Part shown: in pieces, positions 27,312 through 34,037 of the stretch | Position numbering within the stretch: position 1 is the first letter of the stretch | Layout of the letters: every line of letters begins with the position of its first letter | NCBI GenBank assembly: GCA_023382385.1 | Contig: JAHDVH010000004.1 | Coordinates: 62,001-126,000 of the forward strand | Source: a bacterium | GTDB lineage: Bacteria > Electryoneota > RPQS01 | Direction of reading: 5' to 3' | DNA: 64,000 nt | The notes under the pieces: generated by a model | Seen by the model: only the letters and a program-made list of their open reading frames with translations | What the model was told of the DNA's origin: nothing | The model's database searches: none | Translations under genes and position numbers: made by a program

Positions 27312-27478
27312 CGCAAACCTCCAATGGAGAGGGGTCGCTTACATTCGGTCAATTGACGTGATTTCGAGAAGGTATCCCAATCTCCTTCGTATGTCAATAG
27401 GTTTGGAAGAAGAAAGAAAAAGATTCTAACTCTGCGTCCCGTAGACTACCGCGATTGACCCGGAAGCGTCACGGACTC

Positions 27479-27859
27479 TTACACCACTCTCACTACCCCC
27501 GCCTCCCGTTCCGCGCCGAGAATAATCTTGAACTTGCCCTTCCGCTCGGGCAGAAAAGCTATGACTGTCGTGTGACCGGCAGGGAGTAGCTCGTAGATTT
27601 CGAGCTCCGCAATTTCAAAAATCTCGTCGGCGGGATCCAAATCAAAGCGGTGAATCAGCAACTGGACCGGCCGATTGACTTTGAATTCGAGGTGGGCTGG
27701 CTCGAGGACTCCGCTCTTGAGCTTTGTTTCGGCCTGTTGGAGTCTCCTCTCTTCTCGGGTTCCAGAGGGACCTGAGCGGTTCCGGAAGTAGAGAAACCAG
27801 AAGATCCCAACCATGAAGGCGAGACCTGCAATCAACTTCCAAAAGCCTATTGGGTCCAC
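27479..27859 (-). CDS. Membrane-anchored cupredoxin-like protein with a lost metal site
   Basis: A 126-residue protein with one N-terminal membrane helix (FWKLIAGLAFMVGIFWFLYF) and a linker. The C-terminal domain (about 50-126: LEFKVNRPVQLLIHRFD, LLPAGHTTVIAFLPERKGKFKIILG, AGVVRVV) follows the pattern of the Cupredoxin_1 family (plastocyanin/azurin-like domains next to copper exporters). In that family the copper site lies in an RTDxSPCSE-like loop and a CGMGM-like end. Here these read HRFDLDPADEIFE and ILGAEREAGV, so the Cys and Met ligands are missing and only one His remains near the first loop. It may be a structural or non-copper descendant. The gene stands alone; its leader (27860-28079) shows no clear promoter. 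Confidence 0.6.
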   Translation of the reverse strand: MDPIGFWKLIAGLAFMVGIFWFLYFRNRSGPSGTREERRLQQAETKLKSGVLEPAHLEFKVNRPVQLLIHRFDLDPADEIFEIAELEIYELLPAGHTTVIAFLPERKGKFKIILGAEREAGVVRVV

Positions 27860-28079
27860 AATAGTCCCCTAATCGCTACGCTGTAACTTGTGACATAACA
27901 TTCTCTTAACAAACTTCACCTCAGACTATTTCAAGATTAAACGACTCTACATCCAAGTGTTTCGACAGCTGTTGCGAATCCGGGAACAATCGTGAAAGCT
28001 CATGCGTCTAATAATTGCAGCCGGATGAATCAGGGTCTTCCGCTGCAAGCAGTCAACTAACCTCAGTAAGGAGTGCATC

Positions 28080-28340
28080 ATGGTTATTCTCAGTGTTCAG
28101 GAGGCTGCGAAGTTTCTCGGAAAGACCCCGGCCGCTCTGCGTAACGGCTATAAGCGGTGGGGGGTTCCACACTTCCGGCTCGGCGGCCAGATTAAGTTCA
28201 CTCAAGAAGCCCTTCAGGAATGGGTGGAAAAAGGGATGACCGTCGAGACGGGAACGGGCGCACCAGCCAAAAATGGTCGCCGCATCCGCCGGGCGGTGGA
28301 AACGAAACCAACTTCGCATACGGGCACGCACGTCGCCTGA
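28080..28340 (+). CDS. Small helix-turn-helix (MerR/AlpA-type, HTH_17) DNA-binding protein
   Basis: An 86-residue protein. Residues 1-50 (LSVQEAAKFLGKTPAALRNGYKRWGVPHFRLGGQIKFTQEALQEWV) are a winged-helix DNA-binding domain of the excisionase/AlpA type (HTH_17: helix-turn-helix, then the R-x-x-x-F wing and xLxxW). The basic C-terminal tail (KNGRRIRRAVETKP) could add DNA contacts. The start ATG at 28080 follows TAAGGAG. No integrase or phage gene is nearby, so it is more likely a chromosomal regulator than an excisionase. It is a single gene ending at a terminator. Confidence 0.8.
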   Translation: MVILSVQEAAKFLGKTPAALRNGYKRWGVPHFRLGGQIKFTQEALQEWVEKGMTVETGTGAPAKNGRRIRRAVETKPTSHTGTHVA

Positions 28341-28365
28341 CCTCGAAATTAGGACCCTAAGAATG

Positions 28366-28396
28366 CGGGCACCGGAGACGGTGCCCGTTTCTCTTT
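28366..28396 (+). terminator. Intrinsic terminator of the HTH gene
   Basis: A 9-bp stem CGGGCACCG/CGGTGCCCG with a GAGA loop, followed by TTTCTCTTT. Confidence 0.85.
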
Positions 28397-28485
28397 GTAA
28401 AACTTAGAGTTACTTGATAAGCGTTGATTTTTCTGTAAGTTAGGAATGTCTTGAACTTGCAGGAATTGGTAAGTTCGTGACGAAT

Positions 28486-28516
28486 TTGGAGATTGGGAGT
28501 TTTCTTCGTATATTCG
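28486..28516 (+). promoter_or_regulatory. Promoter of the RRM protein gene with a leader of about 210 nt
   Basis: TTG (28486-28488), 20 bp, TATATTCG (28509-28516). Transcription would begin near 28523, so the mRNA has roughly 210 nt of leader before the ATG at 28733. That leader (28523-28732) has no convincing ORF and fills most of a 390-bp gene-free gap. Long leaders on small RNA-binding protein genes often act in autoregulation or temperature response; that is inference here. Confidence 0.55.
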
Positions 28517-28732
28517 GCCACGCATGATGAATGGGCTTGCCCGCAACCATCCTCTGCAGATCGATTTCAGTTAGTGTACGCCTGTCCGTCGATTCGCCGA
28601 ATACGTCCCTCGTCGATTCCGAAGCAGTGTTCCACGGAAGTCGAGCGAGGGCATTTTGCTCTCTTAGTGTAGTAGCGAAGGACTTAGTAGTTTGTTCGCG
28701 TTTTCAAAGAGGGACGATAAGGAGAATAGACG

Positions 28733-29020
28733 ATGGCAACACGTCTTTATGTTGGAAACCTTCCGTTCAGCGCGACGGAAGACGAATTGCGTGAAGTGTT
28801 TGGTGCTCATGGCACCGTCGAAGCAGTCGAGCTCATGATGGATCGCGCCACGGGTCGTCCCCGCGGGTTCGCCTTCGTGCAGATGGACGCTGACGGAGCC
28901 AAGGCTGCTATCGAGAAGCTCGATGGTCAGCAAATGGGTGGCCGCACGTTGAATGTCAACGAAGCCCGCGAACGTACGGCAGAGCGCCCCTCGCGCCCGC
29001 GCCGCGAATCCCGCTGGTAA
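28733..29020 (+). CDS. Small RNA-recognition-motif (RRM) protein
   Basis: A 95-residue single-RRM protein of the kind found in cyanobacteria and many other bacteria. RNP2 is LYVGNL (5-10) and RNP1 is RGFAFVQM (44-51), both with the aromatic residues that stack on RNA bases. The tail is Arg/Ser/Pro-rich (ERTAERPSRPRRESRW), which adds non-specific RNA affinity. The start is ATG after AAGGAG. Bacterial relatives are often cold-induced RNA chaperones; the long leader is consistent with post-transcriptional control but does not prove it. Confidence 0.92.
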   Translation: MATRLYVGNLPFSATEDELREVFGAHGTVEAVELMMDRATGRPRGFAFVQMDADGAKAAIEKLDGQQMGGRTLNVNEARERTAERPSRPRRESRW

Positions 29021-29077
29021 AGAAGTCGCCATACTCAGGGCTTAGTTCCTGAACGGCGATTCATACTTGGCAAAGTG

Positions 29078-29110
29078 AAAGCCTGTCCTGTGAAGGACAG
29101 GCTTTCTTGT
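29078..29110. terminator. Bidirectional terminator between the RRM and cupin genes
   Basis: A perfect 12-bp stem AAAGCCTGTCCT/AGGACAGGCTTT with a GTGA loop, followed by CTTGTT. It lies between convergent genes; the self-complementary A/T ends suit both directions. Confidence 0.8.
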
Positions 29111-29154
29111 TGGGCGAATCTCGAAGGGATTCCCAGGAGAGGCATGACAGCGGC

Positions 29155-29511
29155 TTAGAGGATTTCCTCGTCCTCTTCCCGCCATGCCGGGTCAACAATA
29201 CAAAGAAACTCCAAATCCTCGGGACCCAAAGCGGTGATCCGCTGAGTTGAATAGGGGGCGATGTAGACGGTGTCGCCCGGGCCGACTTCTGAGGACTGGC
29301 CATCAAGCTCAACCTTTCCGAGACCCTTGAGGATGTAATAGACTTCGCTGGTCTTGAGCCTGTGAAGTAAAGAAGTTAGCCCGGGAGCGAGTTTTGCATA
29401 AGCCAGAGAGTAGCCCAGCGCAAGCACCTGCTTATCTGGATGCAGGATTTCCCGCAATTGGGTCTCGTCTCCGGCTGTAAACTCTTCACATTCAAGCAGT
29501 CGCTTTATCAT
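29155..29511 (-). CDS. Cupin-domain protein
   Basis: A 118-residue single cupin barrel. The first cupin motif is LHRLKTSEVYYILKGLGKVELDG in part (His, then Glu in SEVYYIL), and the second is VGPGDTVYIAPYSTQRI. The usual second His of motif 1 is replaced (HRLKTSE rather than HxHxxxxE), and the His of motif 2 is Gln, so metal binding may be weak or altered. Similar stand-alone cupins act as mannose-6-phosphate-isomerase-like or sensory proteins; no substrate can be assigned. It has the same orientation as, and lies 55 bp after, the VOC gene, probably in one transcript. Confidence 0.82.
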   Translation of the reverse strand: MIKRLLECEEFTAGDETQLREILHPDKQVLALGYSLAYAKLAPGLTSLLHRLKTSEVYYILKGLGKVELDGQSSEVGPGDTVYIAPYSTQRITALGPEDLEFLCIVDPAWREEDEEIL

Positions 29512-29566
29512 TCAGAGATATTTCTCCGGTTTTTGCTGAACTCGAACCTGTGGACTATGAGCCACA

Positions 29567-29920
29567 CTATTTTCGAGAGAATATTCCCAGTAAATAGCCG
29601 TCCGGTAGCGCGAACATTGCGATAAATCCCATATTTTCAGGGAGTGGCCGCTTTTCTTGCACGGTTTTGGCCCCGAGTTTCTCGGCTTTGGCAAGTGTGG
29701 CATTGATGTCCTCAACTTCAACATAGTTTTGGCCCCCATTGTCCACAATCTTATCCATTTTGACCAATCCGGCGGACAAGCCCGCTGACTCGCCGTTCAG
29801 GTCGATCATCCAGTAGTTTTCCATCATCGGGACGACTTTCCAGCCGAAGAGCTTGGTGTAGAAGTCGGCAGCCTGAGCAAGGTCGGTGGTGACAAGCTCA
29901 ATGTGGCAGAAGCTGTGCAT
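29567..29920 (-). CDS. VOC-family (glyoxalase/bleomycin-resistance-like) protein
   Basis: A 117-residue protein with the beta-alpha-beta-beta-beta repeats of the vicinal-oxygen-chelate fold. It opens CHIELVTTDLAQAADFYTKLFGWKV, has the mid-segment NYVEVEDINATLAKAEKLGAKTV, and ends MFALPDGYLLGIFSRK. A His in the first strand and a Gly/Asp end fit the family, but the second-half metal Glu is not clear. It is probably a small-molecule enzyme or binding protein of unknown substrate. Confidence 0.85.
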   Translation of the reverse strand: MHSFCHIELVTTDLAQAADFYTKLFGWKVVPMMENYWMIDLNGESAGLSAGLVKMDKIVDNGGQNYVEVEDINATLAKAEKLGAKTVQEKRPLPENMGFIAMFALPDGYLLGIFSRK

Positions 29921-29969
29921 TGGTCCTCCGGGGCTTGATTGTTTGAATTTACAGTCTTTTATTTCGCGG

Positions 29970-30000
29970 TTGCGAACCGGACGTCAAAAGGATAGACTTT
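29970..30000 (+). promoter_or_regulatory. Putative promoter of the thioredoxin-like/anchor-V gene pair
   Basis: TTG (29970-29972), 20 bp, TAGACTTT (29993-30000). It keeps the TTG-N20-TA spacing of the better promoters of this window but has a poorer -7 box. The gene starts at 30074. Confidence 0.4.
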
Positions 30001-30073
30001 TTGCTGGACTTCCGCAATTCACCGCACGCATTCTCACTAAAAAGCATCGACACATAGAAGGAAGAAGCAACGC

Positions 30074-30700
30074 ATGACGCTACGTAAAGGTCTCTTTATT
30101 TCGACAGCACTTCTGCTCTGCGGCTTGGCCGGAGCCTTATTTTATCCAAAGCAAATCTCCGCGGCTGCTCTGGAGATCGGGGCCAGCGCACCCGGATTTG
30201 AACTGAAGGATGTGAGCGGCCAAATGGTTTCGTTGTCCGGCGGAGCCGGCGAAAAGGGGACGCTGATCGTCTTCACCTGTAATCACTGCCCGTTTGCCAT
30301 TGCCTATGAAGACCGATTGATCGCCTTGGCCAATGAGTTTCAAGCACAGGGTATCAACTTCATCGCCATCAGCCCGAATGATCCGAAGATCAAGCCCGAG
30401 GATGGCTACGAAGCGATGCAAAAGCGCGCCAAAGACAAGGGCCTGCCGTATCCGTATCTGATTAATGAAGACGGAGCGATTGCCAAGGCCTACGGCGCGG
30501 CACGCACGCCCGAAGCCTTCCTGCTGGACAACAACTTGAAGGTCGTCTATGCCGGTCGGATTGACGACAATACGGAAGTTAAAGAAGTTAAGACGCATGA
30601 TTTGCGGAACGCGCTGACTAAACTTCTCGAAGGCAAAGCCAGCGAGATTGATCCCAAGAAGACCGCTGCGTTCGGCTGCACGATCAAGTTCAGGAAGTAA
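30074..30700 (+). CDS. Exported thioredoxin-like/redoxin protein with a CNHC motif
   Basis: A 208-residue protein with an N-terminal signal or membrane segment (GLFISTALLLCGLAGALFY) and an AhpC/TSA-redoxin fold. The active-site motif is FTCNHCPFAIAYEDRL (Cys69, Cys72), typical of the periplasmic CNHCP family related to ResA/TlpA. The NEDGAIAKAYGAARTPEAFLLD segment carries the cis-Pro loop (TPE). Such proteins reduce disulfides, including in cytochrome c or copper-site maturation. That fits the following exported CX3CH and cupredoxin proteins, but the link is inferred. The next gene is 6 bp away, so they are probably cotranscribed. Confidence 0.9.
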   Translation: MTLRKGLFISTALLLCGLAGALFYPKQISAAALEIGASAPGFELKDVSGQMVSLSGGAGEKGTLIVFTCNHCPFAIAYEDRLIALANEFQAQGINFIAISPNDPKIKPEDGYEAMQKRAKDKGLPYPYLINEDGAIAKAYGAARTPEAFLLDNNLKVVYAGRIDDNTEVKEVKTHDLRNALTKLLEGKASEIDPKKTAAFGCTIKFRK

Positions 30701-30706
30701 TCAACT

Positions 30707-31492
30707 ATGCGGGTCCGCCTCGCAACTTGGTTATGCGCGTTCGGAGTGCTGCTGAGTCTGCACAGTCTTCTGCATGCCTCACCATGGGTAGTGGGTTACT
30801 CAGGCGCGCCGGGTACTCAATCCTGCGCATCTTCCTGTCACGGTGGAGGAAGCGGCACGGTAGTTCTGCAGGGATTTCCCGAGAGCTACTTTCCTGATTC
30901 GACATACCTGATTCAATTGACGAGCAGCGGCCAAAGCATCAAGAATTTCAACGCCTCCTGCCGCGTGGGAACAGGTTCGCTGATGGCCGGTATACTGATG
31001 GGCAGCGGCAACACAGTGACCTATTCAGTTCCGGCGGAATTGAACGGTGTGCATCTTTCAGTTCTTGACCAAGCGACGGCACAGTTCTTCTGGATTGCAC
31101 CTCCGGAGGGCAGTGGAGAAGTCCGGTTGTATGTCGCTGCGCATCAAGGCAATGAGGACGGCCCCAATACAAGTTTGGTGCTCGTTGCGACGGAGAACGA
31201 ATCCTCTTCCGCCGGAGAGTGGATGCCGAGTGCCTTCGAGTTATCGCCTCCGTATCCCAATCCGTTCAACAGCAATACGCAGTTGACGCTAACGTTGACA
31301 CGCGAGAGCAACACGGTAGTTCGGATATTCGACGTGACGGGACGGGAAGTCAGCACGCTGCTTTCCGAGCGACTGGGCGCGGGACAACACCGCCTTGAAT
31401 GGAATGCGGCTCACGCAACCGCGGGACTTTATTTCATGACTGTTGAAAGCGGCGATTTCCGGCAGACGCAAAAGCTGGTCTATCTTCCATAG
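30707..31492 (+). CDS. Choice-of-anchor-V-like secreted protein with CX3CH motif and sorting domain
   Basis: A 261-residue protein with a signal peptide (about 1-25). The following GYSGAPGTQSCASSCHGG (Cys40, Cys44, His45) matches the opening of choice-of-anchor-V proteins, which normally have CxxCH. A reelin-like beta domain follows (FPDSTYLIQLTSSGQSIKNF, LYVAAHQGN). It ends in a type IX-like sorting domain (PPYPNPFNSNTQLTL, VRIFDVTGREVSTL, TAGLYFMTVES, QKLVYLP). In the usual family the Cys-Cys-His group is heme-like; here there is an extra Ser between the cysteines, conserved in the paralogue at 32853. It is expected at the cell surface or secreted. Confidence 0.85.
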   Translation: MRVRLATWLCAFGVLLSLHSLLHASPWVVGYSGAPGTQSCASSCHGGGSGTVVLQGFPESYFPDSTYLIQLTSSGQSIKNFNASCRVGTGSLMAGILMGSGNTVTYSVPAELNGVHLSVLDQATAQFFWIAPPEGSGEVRLYVAAHQGNEDGPNTSLVLVATENESSSAGEWMPSAFELSPPYPNPFNSNTQLTLTLTRESNTVVRIFDVTGREVSTLLSERLGAGQHRLEWNAAHATAGLYFMTVESGDFRQTQKLVYLP

Positions 31493-31530
31493 CAGACTAC
31501 GTCCCGCAGCCAGAAGAGCCTTACTCAAAT

Positions 31531-31561
31531 TTGACCTTTCGAACAATCAATCATAATTAAA
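31531..31561 (+). promoter_or_regulatory. Putative promoter of the cupredoxin gene
   Basis: TTG (31531-31533), 20 bp, TAATTAAA (31554-31561); it can equally be read as TTGACC-N17-TAATTA. The gene starts at 31596 behind AAAGGGGAG. Confidence 0.45.
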
Positions 31562-31595
31562 CTCCGGTGAGACCCGCCGGGAAAGGGGAGACAAC

Positions 31596-32777
31596 ATGAA
31601 GCGGATTCTACTCTTGCTTCTGCTGGCTTGCGTGCATGCAAGCTATGCTACCATTCACATCGTCAACGTCAATGCCTTGTCATTTTCTCCGGCGAATCTT
31701 ACGATTCAGCAGGGAGACACCGTGCGCTGGATCAAACCTGCGGGCGGATTTCACAACGTCGTGGAGGTTTCTACTCCGCCGGTCTTCAACAGCGGCGAAC
31801 CGACCAGCAACGCGTTTACGTACAACTTTGCCTTCAACGCGCCGCTTTCCGGCACATACAACTACGAGTGTATTGTGCATGCCTTCTCGGGCATGACGGG
31901 CACTGTGACGGTTCAAGGCGGAGGCAATCCTCCGGACGCCCCGACGTATTTGGGTCCGATGAATGGCGCAACGGGTCAGCCGACCAACGGAACGCTGTCG
32001 TGGAATCCCTCCGCCGGCGCTGAACATTACATTGTTCGGCTGGGAACCAGCAATCCGCCGCCCGTCGTGAACAACAATTTCACCGGCACGACTTACAATT
32101 ACTCCGGCTTGAGCGACGGAACGATGTATTGGTGGCAGATTACGGCAGTCAATCAATTCGGCCCTGCCGATGGCAATATCTGGTCCTTCACTACTGCCGT
32201 GCCGATTCCGCTGCCCGGTCAGGCGACCAATCCGGATCCTGCGGACGGCTCAACGAACGTGCAGATCACAACGACGTTGGTGTGGGACGCTGCGAGTAAC
32301 GCGGTGAGCTATGAGATTTTTCTCGGCACGGCAGAGCCGTTGGTCTCCATCGGAACTACCAATCTGACCTCGATTCAGCCTCCGAGCGATCTGTCGCATG
32401 AGACGACGTATCTTTGGCGTGTGAATTCGATTAATGAAACGGGAACCACGGCCGGTTTGCTGTGGAGTTTCACGACGGAAGCGGCTTCCGCGGCGGATGA
32501 CGCCGTACTTCCCAAGTCGTTCAAAGTCGGCGCGGCCTACCCGAATCCGTTCAACAACAATGTGCGAATCAACCTGTCGGTGGCTCAAGAGAGCCAGCTG
32601 CAGGCGCGCATCTTTGACATCTCCGGACGTGAGGTCACGACGCTGGCAAACGGCAGGATGAATGCGGGCGAGCACCGTCTTGAGTGGAACGCCGCAGGTC
32701 AGTCTGCGGGCCTCTACTTCCTGCATGTGACAGGCGCAGGCATCACGCAAACACAAAAACTCATCTATCTGCCTTAG
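31596..32777 (+). CDS. Secreted type I copper cupredoxin with two FN3 domains and a sorting domain
   Basis: A 393-residue protein. The signal peptide ends SYA. A plastocyanin/pseudoazurin-like domain spans residues 20-107 with an intact type I copper site: His53 (GGFHNV), then Cys92, His95 and Met100 (YECIVHAFSGM, the C-x2-H-x4-M loop). Two fibronectin-III domains follow (about 115-200 and 205-293), each ending WSFTTA/E, then a type IX-like sorting domain (AAYPNPFNNNVRINL, ARIFDISGREVTTL, QSAGLYFLHVTG, QKLIYLP). It should carry electrons or bind copper at the cell surface. A shorter paralogue lacking FN3 and sorting parts lies at 46760. Confidence 0.92.
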   Translation: MKRILLLLLLACVHASYATIHIVNVNALSFSPANLTIQQGDTVRWIKPAGGFHNVVEVSTPPVFNSGEPTSNAFTYNFAFNAPLSGTYNYECIVHAFSGMTGTVTVQGGGNPPDAPTYLGPMNGATGQPTNGTLSWNPSAGAEHYIVRLGTSNPPPVVNNNFTGTTYNYSGLSDGTMYWWQITAVNQFGPADGNIWSFTTAVPIPLPGQATNPDPADGSTNVQITTTLVWDAASNAVSYEIFLGTAEPLVSIGTTNLTSIQPPSDLSHETTYLWRVNSINETGTTAGLLWSFTTEAASAADDAVLPKSFKVGAAYPNPFNNNVRINLSVAQESQLQARIFDISGREVTTLANGRMNAGEHRLEWNAAGQSAGLYFLHVTGAGITQTQKLIYLP

Positions 32778-32786
32778 TTCGCTGTC

Positions 32787-32828
32787 GTCCCCCCACTCTA
32801 AGCAACGGGAGTGGGGGGACTCTTCCTT
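32787..32828 (+). terminator. Intrinsic terminator after the cupredoxin gene
   Basis: A 12-bp stem GTCCCCCCACTC/GAGTGGGGGGAC with a 10-nt loop, followed by TCTTCCTTC. It sits 9 bp after the stop and 25 bp before the next ATG, so the downstream gene is either partly attenuated or has its own promoter. Confidence 0.75.
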
Positions 32829-32852
32829 CGATTCTCCCGAGGTACTGCTTCA

Positions 32853-33917
32853 ATGATCCGCTCCGCCTTGCTTGCGCTTTGTCTGTTCGTTTACGCAGTT
32901 TCGTCAGTTGCTAATCCATCAAATCGTGGCTACTCCGGCGCTCCCGGGTCGCTGGGACGCTGTGCATCGTCGTGTCACGGATTGGGAGTCGGCACGGTGC
33001 AAGTCAGCGGCTTTCCCACAGACTATGTTCCGGACTCAACATATCTGATTACGATCGCCGCGTTGTCAGGACAGTCGATCAAGAACTTCAACGGGTCGGT
33101 GCGAGTCGGAACCGGATCCGTCACGGCGGGCGTCATTACGGCAGGTCAGGGCACTCAAACGTACAGCGTCGCACAGGAGCAGAATGGCGTTCACCTGTCG
33201 CAATTGGACCGGCAAAGTGCAACGTTCAACTGGCGTGCGCCTGCTGCAGGCACGGGTGTGGTGAGGATGTATGTGGCGGCGCATCAGGGCAACCGCGATC
33301 AGGGACCGAACACGAATATCACGCTCGTGGCAAACGAGCTTGTGCAACTCAATCCCCCCAACCAAGCAAGCAATCCTGCCCCTGCGAATGGAGCAGAAAA
33401 CGTGAGTTTGCCAGTGACTCTCAGCTGGAGCGCGGCGACGGGTGCAACGTTCTACGAGTTGTTCTTGGGTGAACCAGAGTCTCTGATGTCACTGGGGACG
33501 ACGACTACCACGACATTCACGCCACCTGACGTCATGGCAGGCATGACCTATTGGTGGCGGGTGGATGCCATCAACGAAGCGGGAACAAACACCGGAGAGG
33601 TGTGGAGCTTTACGACTGAAGCTCAGTCCTCCGTGCATGAAGATGTTGTGCCCCGAGAGTTCGTGATGGGGGCCGCATATCCGAATCCGTTCAACCCCGT
33701 CGTTCAAGTTGATTTGAGTATTCCCTTCACTACTGAACTGACCGCACGGATCTACGACCGCACGGGACGGCTTGCTGCAACGCTCGTCGATCGCGCGAGT
33801 GTTTCAGGAGCAGTGCGATTGGGGTGGAATGCAAGCGGTCATGCCGCGGGACTCTACTTCCTGAAGTGTGAATGCAATGGCTTCACGCAAACGCAGAAAT
33901 TAGTCTATCTTCCGTAG
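32853..33917 (+). CDS. Choice-of-anchor-V-like secreted protein with CX3CH, FN3 and sorting domains
   Basis: A 354-residue paralogue of the gene at 30707 with an added domain. The signal peptide MIRSALLALCLFVYAVSSVA is followed by GYSGAPGSLGRCASSCHG (Cys37, Cys41, His42), then the same beta domain (VPDSTYLITI, GQSIKNFNGSVRVGTGSVTAG, MYVAAHQGN). An FN3 domain (about 165-260, ending WSFTTEA) precedes the sorting domain (AAYPNPFNPVVQVDL, ARIYDRTGRLAATL, AGLYFLKCEC, QKLVYLP). I chose ATG 32853 because the signal peptide begins there; a GTG at 32811 lies inside the terminator stem. The Cys-x3-Cys-His motif is the same in both paralogues. Confidence 0.87.
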   Translation: MIRSALLALCLFVYAVSSVANPSNRGYSGAPGSLGRCASSCHGLGVGTVQVSGFPTDYVPDSTYLITIAALSGQSIKNFNGSVRVGTGSVTAGVITAGQGTQTYSVAQEQNGVHLSQLDRQSATFNWRAPAAGTGVVRMYVAAHQGNRDQGPNTNITLVANELVQLNPPNQASNPAPANGAENVSLPVTLSWSAATGATFYELFLGEPESLMSLGTTTTTTFTPPDVMAGMTYWWRVDAINEAGTNTGEVWSFTTEAQSSVHEDVVPREFVMGAAYPNPFNPVVQVDLSIPFTTELTARIYDRTGRLAATLVDRASVSGAVRLGWNASGHAAGLYFLKCECNGFTQTQKLVYLP

Positions 33918-33963
33918 CATCGGTCTGCGTTTTTTCGTCGAAGTCGCCGGAGATTGATGATGA

Positions 33964-33995
33964 AAAGGACTCGCCAACGCGAGTCCTTTGTGTTT
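33964..33995. terminator. Bidirectional terminator between convergent genes
   Basis: An 11-bp stem AAAGGACTCGC/GCGAGTCCTTT with a CAAC loop, followed by GTGTTT. It lies between the anchor-V gene and the end of the aldehyde dehydrogenase gene (34038). Confidence 0.85.
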
Positions 33996-34037
33996 ACATG
34001 GGGTGATTTCGGGAACCGAAATCAGCGTGGACAAGCA

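Noticed and set aside
28080-28340. The HTH_17 gene as a phage excisionase.
   Set aside because: No integrase, attachment repeat or other phage gene lies nearby; a chromosomal regulator is simpler.
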